DNA from: Bacillus sp. NTK034
GTDB taxonomy: Bacteria > Bacillota > Bacilli > Bacillales > Cytobacillaceae
Length of the DNA: 64,000 bases
Assembly: GCF_017303275.1 (NCBI RefSeq)
Contig: NZ_JAFKOJ010000007.1
Coordinates: 124,001 to 188,000, forward strand
Reading direction: 5' to 3'
Shown here: one piece after another, positions 35,320 to 43,689 of the stretch
How positions within the stretch are numbered: position 1 is the first letter of the stretch
Layout: each line of letters starts with the position of its first letter
Translations under genes and position numbers: made by a program
The notes under the pieces: generated by a model
The model's database searches: none
What the model was told of the DNA's origin: nothing
What the model saw: only the letters and a program-made list of their open reading frames with translations

Positions 35320-37581
35320 ATGAATTTGTCTTTCGACAGAGATCAAGTTAGAGAAGAATTGCTAAGAACCCGTACTAGCTCTGAAATGAGGGGTTTTAGG
35401 GACAATTATGGATACATTGTACATTACAATCAGGGGATACCGGATAAGCTTGGGGAAGGAACATTGCTAACAGCGATTACTGCCATTGCGATTGCTACCG
35501 GTAATTATTCTATGCCGGAGTCATGGGAGAGAGAAAATGCAAACAAATATCTAAAGGAGTTATTAAGCACATTACTTCATCAAAGTTGGGGGAACAAGGA
35601 TTCATTTGGCCGGCAACACCCCATTCGACATCCTGATTGGCACGATTATGATACTTCAGGTATTCAACTTAGAAACAGACCAATGTCAAAAGATAGTTTC
35701 GGTGCAATCGTTGTGGCCGCATATTACTCTTTCACTAGCAGGTATAGTGATGAAGAAGTTCGTTCCATTGCCTATGAATTAATAAGAAAGTGGTCAGAAT
35801 ACCTGATCCAATTCCAATGGAAAACCCACTCCATGTTCATCCGTGAAGAGTTAGAAAAAGATAATGAAGGGAAATATTTACATTTACGCGGGTACAATCC
35901 TTTCGAGAAGAAATTCGAAAAAACTAGTTTCCTCGGACCTGATTCCTTCATGTTATGGTCTCACGAAATATATGCATTGCAAAATGTAGCAGCTAAAATG
36001 GGTATACCTACCAGCCATTGGGATGTTAGGAAGAACATAAATAAAGAACTTATACAAATAATAATTGATTACGCTGTGCCGCTCATCGTTGATGTGGCTT
36101 GTAGAGTTCTTGACAGCATTCTTAAAAAATGGGCTTATCCGTTTGAATACAGCATTCAACTAGGTCCCGATAACTGGTCATTTGGACGTATCGTTGGATT
36201 TCATGTACTTAAAATTCCCTCAAAGACGCGCGAGGAAATCATTGAAGGTTTTAGAAATGCTCTCCAGGAAATCATTCGAGAATATGTCCGGCTTAATACT
36301 ACAGACCAGCTACCTGATGTAATCGGAGCTGCGATTAACCGAATCCTGGACAAGTTACCGATGGAAATTTCACCTGAAAGCTGGCGATCAAAGCTGACTG
36401 AAACCATTCAGCAGGTTCATCCTTGGTTTACCGGTAATTCTTGGTACGAGCTAGTCATCTTCTTGGCTTCACTGCAGCTGCTCAAGACACAGAAGCCTGC
36501 TGAAATCAATTACACTGTATGGCCCTATATTGCTGAATGTGAAACAAGACCGGAAATTGGTTATCTCTTAAGTTCCGCCATATCAGAGTTTTCCGGCTTT
36601 CTAGAAAAAGACGAGAATCCTAATGGACTTTGGGCTTGGTTAGCTTTTGATTCGAACATCGTCTATGAACAACTTAATTTGATTAAATCACATGACCCTG
36701 ATTACTGGTGGGAATTTGCATTTGATTCAGCTAAGTTTAATGACTGGGTTTCAAAACCTAAAAAAGAACCCAGTGCAAAAGAAGGAAAACAATCTCCAAG
36801 GCTAGATTTCTTAATTCTTGAAGGTCTAAGTAGAAGAGGACATCGCGCTGAATTTCCTCCAGATTTATCTATAAAGTTAAATTTTTCCCCTTCAGAACTC
36901 GAAGATGCGAAAAATATATTTATTGATGGGATAAAGAAAACGTTTAATGAAACTGGAAAATATGTTAAAGAGGAATTTAGTGACTTTATAGGATTTCCAC
37001 AGAGATTTTATAAAAAAGTTTGGGATGCTACATTTACTTACACAGAAGAAATTTTAACAGAAGGTAAATTGGTGACAAAAATAACAAGTGTTGCAAATGG
37101 TTTGTACACAAAGGAATTGTGGAACCAAGATAATTTAAAATATTTAAAGAGACTATGGACTGATTCCTCGGCTGCTGGAAAGTTGATTGAACGAGTCGAA
37201 ATTGGATTGAACGATGTACTAACTCATGAATATTGGAATAGCGATACTGCAAAATATTGGAAGGGGATATGGTCAGATGCCACTGAGGATGCAGAAAAAA
37301 TGATAGAATGCATTATTATTGACCTTAATGGCGTCTTATCTCATGAATACTGGAATCGCGGTCCTGATAAGTATTGGAAGGGAGTATGGGCAGATGCTTC
37401 TGGGAAGGCAGAAAAAATATTAGAGAGAGTTATTATTAACTCAGAAGACATTAAGGAAGTTGTTGTTTGGGATGTAAATGGAATATCGAGTAGAACAGTT
37501 TATAATAAGTTTGGTGAATTGATTTCCGACTCAATTATTCCTTGGGTGCCTCCAATAGATATTCCCCCATTTAATTGGTGA
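35320..37581 (+). CDS. Large hypothetical protein with C-terminal 'LYTKELW/YWK' repeats
   Basis: About 753 residues, no signal peptide or membrane segment. The N-terminal ~450 residues are rich in aromatic and helical segments (LGEGTLLTAITAIAIATGNYSMPESWER; FGRQHPIRHPDWHDYD; SFLGPDSFMLWSHEIYAL), as in alpha/alpha-toroid or lyase-like proteins. The last ~170 residues contain three imperfect ~40-residue repeats, each with 'L-N-x-V-L-x-H-E-Y-W-N-x-x-x-x-K-Y-W-K-x-x-W-x-D-A' (roughly 37090-37430). The ribosome site AGAGGTGG favours ATG 35320 over the in-frame ATG 35299. It is the last gene before the transposon. The repeats could be a binding or filament module; no function is assigned. Confidence 0.6.
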   Translation: MNLSFDRDQVREELLRTRTSSEMRGFRDNYGYIVHYNQGIPDKLGEGTLLTAITAIAIATGNYSMPESWERENANKYLKELLSTLLHQSWGNKDSFGRQHPIRHPDWHDYDTSGIQLRNRPMSKDSFGAIVVAAYYSFTSRYSDEEVRSIAYELIRKWSEYLIQFQWKTHSMFIREELEKDNEGKYLHLRGYNPFEKKFEKTSFLGPDSFMLWSHEIYALQNVAAKMGIPTSHWDVRKNINKELIQIIIDYAVPLIVDVACRVLDSILKKWAYPFEYSIQLGPDNWSFGRIVGFHVLKIPSKTREEIIEGFRNALQEIIREYVRLNTTDQLPDVIGAAINRILDKLPMEISPESWRSKLTETIQQVHPWFTGNSWYELVIFLASLQLLKTQKPAEINYTVWPYIAECETRPEIGYLLSSAISEFSGFLEKDENPNGLWAWLAFDSNIVYEQLNLIKSHDPDYWWEFAFDSAKFNDWVSKPKKEPSAKEGKQSPRLDFLILEGLSRRGHRAEFPPDLSIKLNFSPSELEDAKNIFIDGIKKTFNETGKYVKEEFSDFIGFPQRFYKKVWDATFTYTEEILTEGKLVTKITSVANGLYTKELWNQDNLKYLKRLWTDSSAAGKLIERVEIGLNDVLTHEYWNSDTAKYWKGIWSDATEDAEKMIECIIIDLNGVLSHEYWNRGPDKYWKGVWADASGKAEKILERVIINSEDIKEVVVWDVNGISSRTVYNKFGELISDSIIPWVPPIDIPPFNW

Positions 37582-37605
37582 TTTATTACCGGGGTATTCG
37601 GTTTG

Positions 37606-37621
37606 AAACAATTAATTGTTT
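37606..37621. repeat. Perfect 16-bp palindrome
   Basis: AAACAATTAATTGTTT, 24 bases after the stop of the large hypothetical protein. It may be an operator or a recombination or transposition target. Confidence 0.4.
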
Positions 37622-37682
37622 AAAATGGAGGCTATTTTTAGAATTAGCTATAGTCTGCTTTACTTACAATTATTTTTATGTT

Positions 37683-37840
37683 TATAATTTAACTATAAAG
37701 TCCATATATTAAAAAAAGAGATCCTGGCTGGAACCAGGATCTCAACGTACAGCAAGCTGCCTGAAGTGCAGCGGCCAATCCGGAATAGAAGTAGTCCTAC
37801 TCACATTGTGGCGATGCAGGGTAGGCTACTTCTTTTTATT
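37683..37840 (+). ncRNA. Candidate antitoxin or other small RNA, antisense to the toxin remnant
   Basis: A -10 TATAAT at 37683-37688 with TTTACT 18 bases upstream predicts a transcript from about 37695. It would fold GAGATCCTGG/CCAGGATCTC (37718-37743) and end in AGAAGTAG-t-CCTAC / GTAGG-CTACTTCT (37787-37833) followed by TTTTTATT. The end overlaps, in antisense, the 3' end of the small toxin-like frame at 37826-37891. This is the arrangement of type I toxin-antitoxin pairs such as TxpA/RatA. Confidence 0.4.
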
Positions 37841-37891
37841 TGAAGAAATACCTATTGCGATCACGGCAACGATAAGTGTAGCAAAGCTCAT
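37826..37891 (-). pseudogene. Small hydrophobic toxin-like peptide (Hol-Tox type), N-terminus incomplete
   Basis: A 21-residue frame, MSFATLIVAVIAIG followed by ISSNKKK. The FATLIVA core and Lys-rich end are the hallmarks of small Bacillus/Listeria toxins of the Hol-Tox/TxpA kind, normally 30-40 residues. The expected start (M-x-x-Y-E-A-x-x-L-M) is missing and no ribosome site precedes this ATG; an upstream AAAGAGGAT lies about 70 bases away. The stop runs into a hairpin shared with the opposite-strand RNA. Probably a decayed or alternatively started type I toxin. Compare the complementary fragment at 59350-59451. Confidence 0.4.
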
Positions 37892-38082
37892 TAAATATAC
37901 TATTATAATAAGAGGATAATATGTTTAGAATATAACCATCTATCCTCTTTTTTAATACATAATATTCTATTTAACTTAACTAAATTCTAATTGTATATTA
38001 TGTATAATATGTACAATTGTATTAACACTAATGTAATGCCTCTTTCTTAACGAACTTAAAAAGTATTATAGGAGATGATGTC

Positions 38083-39189
38083 TTGAGGGTACAAGAAGTT
38101 ATTTTAGAGGGGAAAGTTAAAAGATATATATTAGTTAATAATGATGGATACCCTGAAGTTGTTGTAATTAGATACCTTAAATTCCCAGATGCTACCAAGA
38201 AAGCCCCAAATACACAAAAGAGTTATTGCTACGCATTAAAACACTATTTCACTTTCCTTTACGAAAAAAAATTACATTATAAAAGTGTCAGATTAGAAGA
38301 TTTAAGGGATTTTATCTCCTGGCTGAGAAGTCCCTATATTACCTCACTTAAACCAGCTAAATCAATGAGAAAAGAAAGGTCAATTAATCACACAATAACT
38401 GTTGTTACAGGATTTTATGACTACCTCTATCGGAACGAAGAAATAGAAAATGACATGGTTGAAAAATTGTTAAAGCAAGTCTATTTAGGAGGAAAAAAAA
38501 GATATAAAGATTTTTTTCATCATGTAAACAAAGCTAAACCATCTACCAGAAATATATTAATTCTTAAGGAACCGAAGAAAAAGATAAAAATCTTGTCTAA
38601 GGAGGATGTTAAGAACTTATTAGCAGCAACCACAAATATTAGAGATAGGCTTTTAATCCAAGTCCTTTTTGAAACAGGGTTACGTATTGGAGAGGTTCTT
38701 TCATTATTTATAGAGGATTTTATTTTCGATCATAAGAATGGCCATAGATTACGTTTAGTAGATCGAGGAGAACTTGAAAATGGGGGTAAGTTGAAAACCG
38801 GTGAAAGAGAGATTTATATATCTCAGGAATTAATGGATACATATGATGACTATTTATATGAAGTTTTAGATGAAATTGATATTGATTCGAATTTTTTATT
38901 TGTTAAGTTACGAGGTAGGAACACAGGAGAGGCTATGAATTACCAGGATGTATCTTCTTTATTTAAGCGTCTTAACAAGAAAACTGGGTTACAAGTAAAT
39001 CCACATATGTTTCGCCATACACACGCTACATTATTTTACCTTAAAACCAGAGACATTAAACAGGTCCAAGAACGGTTAGGTCATTCACAAATTCAAACTA
39101 CTAGTAATTTTTACCTTCATCCATCCGATGAGGAAATAAGAAAGTCATGGGAACAGGCGCAATCAGCTTTTGATATTAATAGAATATGA
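38083..39189 (+). CDS. tnpA: Tn554-type transposase A (tyrosine recombinase)
   Basis: 368 residues, matching the ~361 of Tn554 TnpA. An N-terminal SAM-like core-binding domain lies at about 45-140. The catalytic domain has FETGLRIGEVLSL (first Arg), HMFRHTHATLF (H-x-x-R) and GHSQIQTTSNFYLHP with the nucleophilic Tyr. TTG start behind AGGAGATGATGTC. It is the first of the diagnostic tnpA-tnpB-tnpC trio of site-specific Tn554-like transposons, which insert without target duplication. Such elements often carry arsenic or antibiotic resistance, which fits what follows. Confidence 0.92.
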   Translation: MRVQEVILEGKVKRYILVNNDGYPEVVVIRYLKFPDATKKAPNTQKSYCYALKHYFTFLYEKKLHYKSVRLEDLRDFISWLRSPYITSLKPAKSMRKERSINHTITVVTGFYDYLYRNEEIENDMVEKLLKQVYLGGKKRYKDFFHHVNKAKPSTRNILILKEPKKKIKILSKEDVKNLLAATTNIRDRLLIQVLFETGLRIGEVLSLFIEDFIFDHKNGHRLRLVDRGELENGGKLKTGEREIYISQELMDTYDDYLYEVLDEIDIDSNFLFVKLRGRNTGEAMNYQDVSSLFKRLNKKTGLQVNPHMFRHTHATLFYLKTRDIKQVQERLGHSQIQTTSNFYLHPSDEEIRKSWEQAQSAFDINRI

Positions 39190-41309
39190 GAGGCGGTAAA
39201 GATTTGAGCAGAAAAAATGTAGATAGTTATTTTCAGCATTCCTTTAGTTTACATGACCAAATTAGAAAGGAATTATCAACTTATAGGGAAAAAACGGTAG
39301 AAATAGATGGGTCAGTAACTTATAAGGTCGTAAATGATCCATATTTTTTAGTTAATGACCATTGGGATATAAGGTATATTGGAAATATCAATAACTTTAA
39401 GGATCAATTAGAGAGGTACTACTATCGGAAAAATATTATAAGGTTTGAAATTGACAATCCACAAGTTAATATAGAGCTTAAATATCTCTGGTATAAAAGG
39501 TTGTTTAAAGATGAATGGTCTCTATCTACAATATATGGAGTTGGTGCGACAAAGTTATACAAACTTACTTCATTCTTAAATGAAAAATTCCCTAATATTG
39601 ATTCGATCTTGGATATTGACTTTAATAAAGCTAATTTGATGTGGCTAAGTTGGTTAAATGACAATGGCTCCGTATTAACTAGGCAAGGCTCAAATAAGAA
39701 TGGTGGATATACTAATCAAACTCCTATAGCTGGTTTTTTTGGACTAATTTATAAGAATCTTTGTAAGTATTCAGATTTAAGAGCTGAATGGGAAAAAGAC
39801 AGGTGGGACATAAGAAAATTAAATGAACTTTATGGTATTAATTATGTTAAAAGTACATCAGCCCACTATATAAATTTTTCTAAGATTATGTCAAACCAGC
39901 TTAAAAATATTGTAAAACAGAATACAAAAAGAAGATTGCTTGATAATTATGCTTGGACTAGTGCAATAGGCTATGTAAGACAAGTAACGAGGTTTATCAA
40001 TTATATACTAGCTGCAGAACCTTCCTGGACAAGTTTTAAATATCTAGAAAGAAAGCATATTGAGAAATATTTGGATTGGTTAAAAAACGAGACCAGAAAA
40101 GATAAGAAAATTACTCACTTTGAACATCATATAAATACTAATTTGCATTATATTACTCAATTTCTTGAGGATATTTCTACTTATAATCAAGCAGATTGTC
40201 CATTAAAACCAGTTAGTCTTCTTGTTTTTCAGGAGGATAGACCCACACTAAAAAAGAAGCCCATTGATCAAGTAGACTACATTCCTGACTACGTTTTAGA
40301 ACAGTTATTCAGACACATTAATTCACTTAACAAAGATGCACAGCCTGTAGTATGGGTTGCTTTTAAAACAGGTCTTAGAATCTCAGATGTCTTAGGTTTA
40401 ACACAAGACTGTTTAATAAAGCTAAACGGAAAATATTATATCGAGACTGATATTGAGAAAACTAATGTAGTAGGTCATCGTATTCCAATAGATGACGAAC
40501 TGGCTGACATACTTGCAGCTATAATAAATAACTCCATTTTACATAGTAATCAAGATAACAACCCCGAAAAATTAATATTTGTTCGCTATCGAGGTACTAG
40601 AAAGGGACGCCCGTATGAACAACAATGGATTGGTGTTAAAATAAATGAGTTGGCTAAATTAAAAAATATTACCGATGAAAATGGGGATTTGTTCCGCTTT
40701 AAAACACATCAATTCCGACATACATACGCAGTTAAGATGATAAATAATGGTGTAGATATTATTACTTTACAGGATTTATTAGCTCATGCTTCGCCTGAAA
40801 TGACGATGCGTTATGCGAAGTTGTTAGATAATACTAAGAGAAAAGTTTTTGAGGAAGCATTGAGACAAGGTGTATTTAGTTTTGACCTAAATGGTGAGGT
40901 TCAAGAAATAAAGTCTAACGAAGATATCCCAACTAATATTTTTGAAACATTGTGGCGCGATCATAAGCTGAATGCAATTGATAATCCATATGGTACATGT
41001 CATGCACGAATAAATGGAAATTGTCCTTATGCTGAAGAGCCACCATGTCTAACTTGTAACTCAGGAAGTCCATGTAAAGACTTGGCCATCGGCTTTTCGG
41101 ACTTAGATACTCAAAAATATGAGTTATTAATAAAAACTACAGTAAAAACAATAGATGTATTAGAACACCGTGGAAGGAATGATATCGTTGAAAAAAACAG
41201 AAAGAATTTAGAACGTTACCGAGGTATATTAGAAACTATTAAAGCCGGTAACATAATCTTTGGTCGAGTGGATAGAATTAAACGAAAGCAAGGTGAGAGT
41301 AATGAGTAA
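39186..41309 (+). CDS. tnpB: Tn554-type transposase B (tyrosine recombinase)
   Basis: 707 residues if started at ATG 39186, which overlaps the tnpA stop (ATGA). TTG 39204 has the better ribosome site (GAGAGGCGG), giving 701 residues. The catalytic domain has FKTGLRISDVLGL, HQFRHTYAVKM and AHASPEMTMRYAKL with Tyr. A C-terminal Cys cluster, CHARINGNCPYAE...CLTCNSGSPCKDL, is characteristic of the TnpB class and probably binds zinc. It works with TnpA as a heteromeric recombinase. It is somewhat longer than Tn554 TnpB (~630). Confidence 0.92.
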   Translation: MRGGKDLSRKNVDSYFQHSFSLHDQIRKELSTYREKTVEIDGSVTYKVVNDPYFLVNDHWDIRYIGNINNFKDQLERYYYRKNIIRFEIDNPQVNIELKYLWYKRLFKDEWSLSTIYGVGATKLYKLTSFLNEKFPNIDSILDIDFNKANLMWLSWLNDNGSVLTRQGSNKNGGYTNQTPIAGFFGLIYKNLCKYSDLRAEWEKDRWDIRKLNELYGINYVKSTSAHYINFSKIMSNQLKNIVKQNTKRRLLDNYAWTSAIGYVRQVTRFINYILAAEPSWTSFKYLERKHIEKYLDWLKNETRKDKKITHFEHHINTNLHYITQFLEDISTYNQADCPLKPVSLLVFQEDRPTLKKKPIDQVDYIPDYVLEQLFRHINSLNKDAQPVVWVAFKTGLRISDVLGLTQDCLIKLNGKYYIETDIEKTNVVGHRIPIDDELADILAAIINNSILHSNQDNNPEKLIFVRYRGTRKGRPYEQQWIGVKINELAKLKNITDENGDLFRFKTHQFRHTYAVKMINNGVDIITLQDLLAHASPEMTMRYAKLLDNTKRKVFEEALRQGVFSFDLNGEVQEIKSNEDIPTNIFETLWRDHKLNAIDNPYGTCHARINGNCPYAEEPPCLTCNSGSPCKDLAIGFSDLDTQKYELLIKTTVKTIDVLEHRGRNDIVEKNRKNLERYRGILETIKAGNIIFGRVDRIKRKQGESNE

Positions 41310-41682
41310 TTACGACCGGAAAATACATCTAAAATCTATCCATGCATCAAGAAAAGCACTTACTGAAAAGAAGGTTAATGATGCCTTAAAACGACTCATT
41401 AAGATTAAAGGGAATATTAATTTTAATAATGTTGCAAACGAATCAGGGGTTTCTAAAGCCACATTATATAATCACCCAGAGATTCGTGACAGAATTGAAA
41501 CCTTAAGGCAGCAACAGGCTAATGTACCGACCCCAAAACAGGTGAAACGAGAAATGAATGAAAGCAACAAGGATGCAATTATTGCTTCTTTAAAGAGAAA
41601 GAATAAAAAGTTAGAAGATGAAAATCAACAACTCAAAAAGCAATTGAAAATAGCTTATTCAGACGTATATAAAAATTTATAA
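41302..41682 (+). CDS. tnpC: Tn554-type TnpC accessory protein
   Basis: 126 residues, the size of Tn554 TnpC (125). Start ATG 41302 follows AAGGTGAGAGTA and overlaps the tnpB stop by eight bases. Contains a helix-turn-helix-like segment INFNNVANESGVSKATLYNHPEIRDRIE, then a C-terminal coiled coil (ASLKRKNKKLEDENQQLKKQLKIAYSD). TnpC influences the orientation and frequency of transposition. Ends at the terminator at 41736. Confidence 0.9.
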   Translation: MSNYDRKIHLKSIHASRKALTEKKVNDALKRLIKIKGNINFNNVANESGVSKATLYNHPEIRDRIETLRQQQANVPTPKQVKREMNESNKDAIIASLKRKNKKLEDENQQLKKQLKIAYSDVYKNL

Positions 41683-41965
41683 TTCAAAAATACAACATCT
41701 TTTTCACTCTCTTTTTCTCATAGCTTGAGTTCAATAAGGGTTGCGAGCAGCCCTTTTTCCTTATTTGATAATGGGGCTTTGTCTAATTAGAGTTTAAGGG
41801 GGTTTTTTTAATTTTTTTTAAAAGGGGGGGATAGTTAAAAACATTATTTCTAGACCCATTCCAATAATAAAACATTATGAAAATCGTCTTTATAAGTCAT
41901 TGAAGCAATGGTTGATTATTTATGAGTAGCTGCCAAACCAGGTAAAATAAGTTTGAGGTTTTTAG
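41683..41965. other. Intergenic region between tnpC and the MarR operon, with a terminator
   Basis: A hairpin AAGGG-t-TGC / GCA-g-CCCTT with TTTTT (41736-41758) ends the transposase operon. Beyond it are homopolymer-rich tracts (a T run and a G run at 41806-41832) and no gene. Confidence 0.6.
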
Positions 41966-41994
41966 TTGCATTTTGCAAGTTAATTGCATATAAT
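41966..41994 (+). promoter_or_regulatory. MarR-gene promoter with TTGCATTTTGCAA operator
   Basis: -35 TTGCAT (41966-41971), 17 bp, -10 TATAAT (41989-41994). The palindrome TTGCA-TTT-TGCAA (41966-41978), extended to TTGCATTTTGCAAGT, covers the -35. The same 15 bases occur inverted at 42481-42495, right before the next gene's ribosome site. Autoregulation by the MarR protein is the natural reading. Confidence 0.7.
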
Positions 41995-42014
41995 GTGATC
42001 AAGAGGTGAAAATA

Positions 42015-42464
42015 TTGGAAAATCTTCGTGGGATGTTTCAAGTAATGACACGCCGATTTGGTTTGCTTAATAAAAATTGCTGCAGTGTTGGTGGATGCGA
42101 TATTTCCCTCATTCAAAGTCACATTCTATATGAGATAGATAATCAACATAAGCCATCTATGCAGCAAATTGCGGAAACCTTGGGGACTGATATTACTACT
42201 TTTAGTCGGCAGGTACAATCATTAGTAAAAATGAACTTAGTAAAGAAAACACCAGACCCAGATGATAAACGGATTAGTATTCTTTCTCTGACTACAGAGG
42301 GAAAATATATCGCAACGACAATTGAACAACAAATGAATTCATTTTTAAATGAAGTTTTTTCCCAGATGAATGAGTTTGAAAGAGAGACGGTCATTCGTTC
42401 AATTCATTTATTAAATAACGCAATGGCAAAGTCCAGTGTATGTTGCAAACCAATACAGGGGTAA
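42015..42464 (+). CDS. MarR-family regulator with cysteine clusters
   Basis: 149 residues. The winged helix reads PSMQQIAETLGTDITTFSRQVQSLVKMNLVKKTPDPDDKRISILSLT, standard MarR with the D-x-R wing. Unusually it has NCCSVGGC near residue 20 and VCCKP at the end, so it may sense thiol-reactive arsenicals through Cys pairs. TTG 42015 is chosen because AGAGGTG lies 6 bases before it; a GTG at 42006 falls inside that ribosome site. It heads an operon-like group with two flavoproteins, an MFS exporter and ArsN1. Confidence 0.8.
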   Translation: MENLRGMFQVMTRRFGLLNKNCCSVGGCDISLIQSHILYEIDNQHKPSMQQIAETLGTDITTFSRQVQSLVKMNLVKKTPDPDDKRISILSLTTEGKYIATTIEQQMNSFLNEVFSQMNEFERETVIRSIHLLNNAMAKSSVCCKPIQG

Positions 42465-42480
42465 TTCCCTTGTACCTAAT

Positions 42481-42495
42481 ACTTGCAAAATGCAA
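42481..42495 (+). promoter_or_regulatory. Second MarR-type operator
   Basis: ACTTGCAAAATGCAA, the exact reverse complement of the 15 bases at 41966-41980, located 22 bases before the ATG of the next gene. Confidence 0.65.
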
Positions 42496-42516
42496 ATAAA
42501 CGAAAGGAGGATTCAT

Positions 42517-43584
42517 ATGAGTAAAGTTTGGGAGGCTATAGTTATTGGTGGGGGGCAGGCTGGTCTTGCATCAGGATATTATTTGGAAAAGGAAGGACTA
42601 GATTATTTAATCTTGGAAGCAAATGAGCAAGCTACAGGTTCCTGGCCAAATTATTATGACAGCCTCAAACTATTTTCTCCTGCACGATTTTCATCATTAC
42701 CTGGGATGAAGTTCCCTGGAGATCCTGATCATTATCCATCAAAAATGGAAGTAATTGATTACTTAATGGATTATAAAAAACACTTTAACCTGTCTGTTAT
42801 GGCCAATCAGAGGGTCGTATCCGTAAAGAGCAAAGCTCAAGTATTTGAGGTACTAACAGAATCGGGTGAGACATTCCATGCTCGGACTATTATCAACGCA
42901 ACTGGTTCTTTTAATAATCCATTTATACCTTTTATTAAAGGGCAAGAGACTTTTCAAGGACGTATTATTCATTCATCAGATTATAGAAATCCGGACCCTT
43001 TTATAAATCATAGAGTGCTTGTTGTGGGAAGTAGGAATTCGGCAGTGCAGATTGCTATTGAGTTGGCAGAGGTAAGTAAAACAACACTAGCTGTACGAAA
43101 GCCGGTTCAATTAATAAGACAAAGATTTTTGGGGCAGGATCTGCACTTTTGGATAAGGGCTATTGGGATAGATACATTCCCTTTCTGGCGATTTGGCAAA
43201 AAGCCACTGATTTCGAGTTCAGTAGCCAATCTTAATAATTACGAAGAACGATTGGCATCTGGGAAACCTAATCAACAACCCATGTTTATTTCCTTTTATG
43301 ACAATGGGGTAATTTGGCCAGACGGAAAAAAAGAACAAGTAGACACTGTCATTTATGCTACAGGTTTCCGTTATAACCTTGATTACTTAAGCGATCTAGG
43401 TGCCCTCGATAACGAGGGGAAACCCATGGAAATCGCTGGGATAAGCACCTCGGTGCCAGGACTATATTATGTGGGGCTAGAAGGACAGCGGTCATTTGCT
43501 TCTGCAACATTAAGAGGGGTTGGTCCTGATTCACGGTTTATCGTTAGAAAGCTACGGCGACATTTGAAAAATAATAGGTATTAA
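42517..43584 (+). CDS. FAD/NAD(P)-dependent monooxygenase-like flavoprotein (ArsO/TrkA-like)
   Basis: 355 residues. FAD-binding GGGQAGLASGYYL lies at about residue 14, and the second nucleotide site VVGSRNSAVQIAIELAE at about 168. DTVIYATGFRYNLDYL and GPDSRFIVRKLRRHL mark the end. It belongs to the class of small flavin monooxygenases often found in ars operons (called ArsO). The start at 42517 follows AAAGGAGG. Placed under the MarR-type operator and next to an arsinothricin resistance gene, it may oxidise or detoxify an organoarsenical; the substrate is not established by sequence. Confidence 0.8.
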   Translation: MSKVWEAIVIGGGQAGLASGYYLEKEGLDYLILEANEQATGSWPNYYDSLKLFSPARFSSLPGMKFPGDPDHYPSKMEVIDYLMDYKKHFNLSVMANQRVVSVKSKAQVFEVLTESGETFHARTIINATGSFNNPFIPFIKGQETFQGRIIHSSDYRNPDPFINHRVLVVGSRNSAVQIAIELAEVSKTTLAVRKPVQLIRQRFLGQDLHFWIRAIGIDTFPFWRFGKKPLISSSVANLNNYEERLASGKPNQQPMFISFYDNGVIWPDGKKEQVDTVIYATGFRYNLDYLSDLGALDNEGKPMEIAGISTSVPGLYYVGLEGQRSFASATLRGVGPDSRFIVRKLRRHLKNNRY

Positions 43585-43689
43585 AAGATTAAACAAGTGT
43601 TTTATTGTTTTTCTCAAAAAAAGTCATATATACAGTAATACTAATACTGATTTATCAATTATCTAATTAAAAGAAAAGAGGAGATTAAA

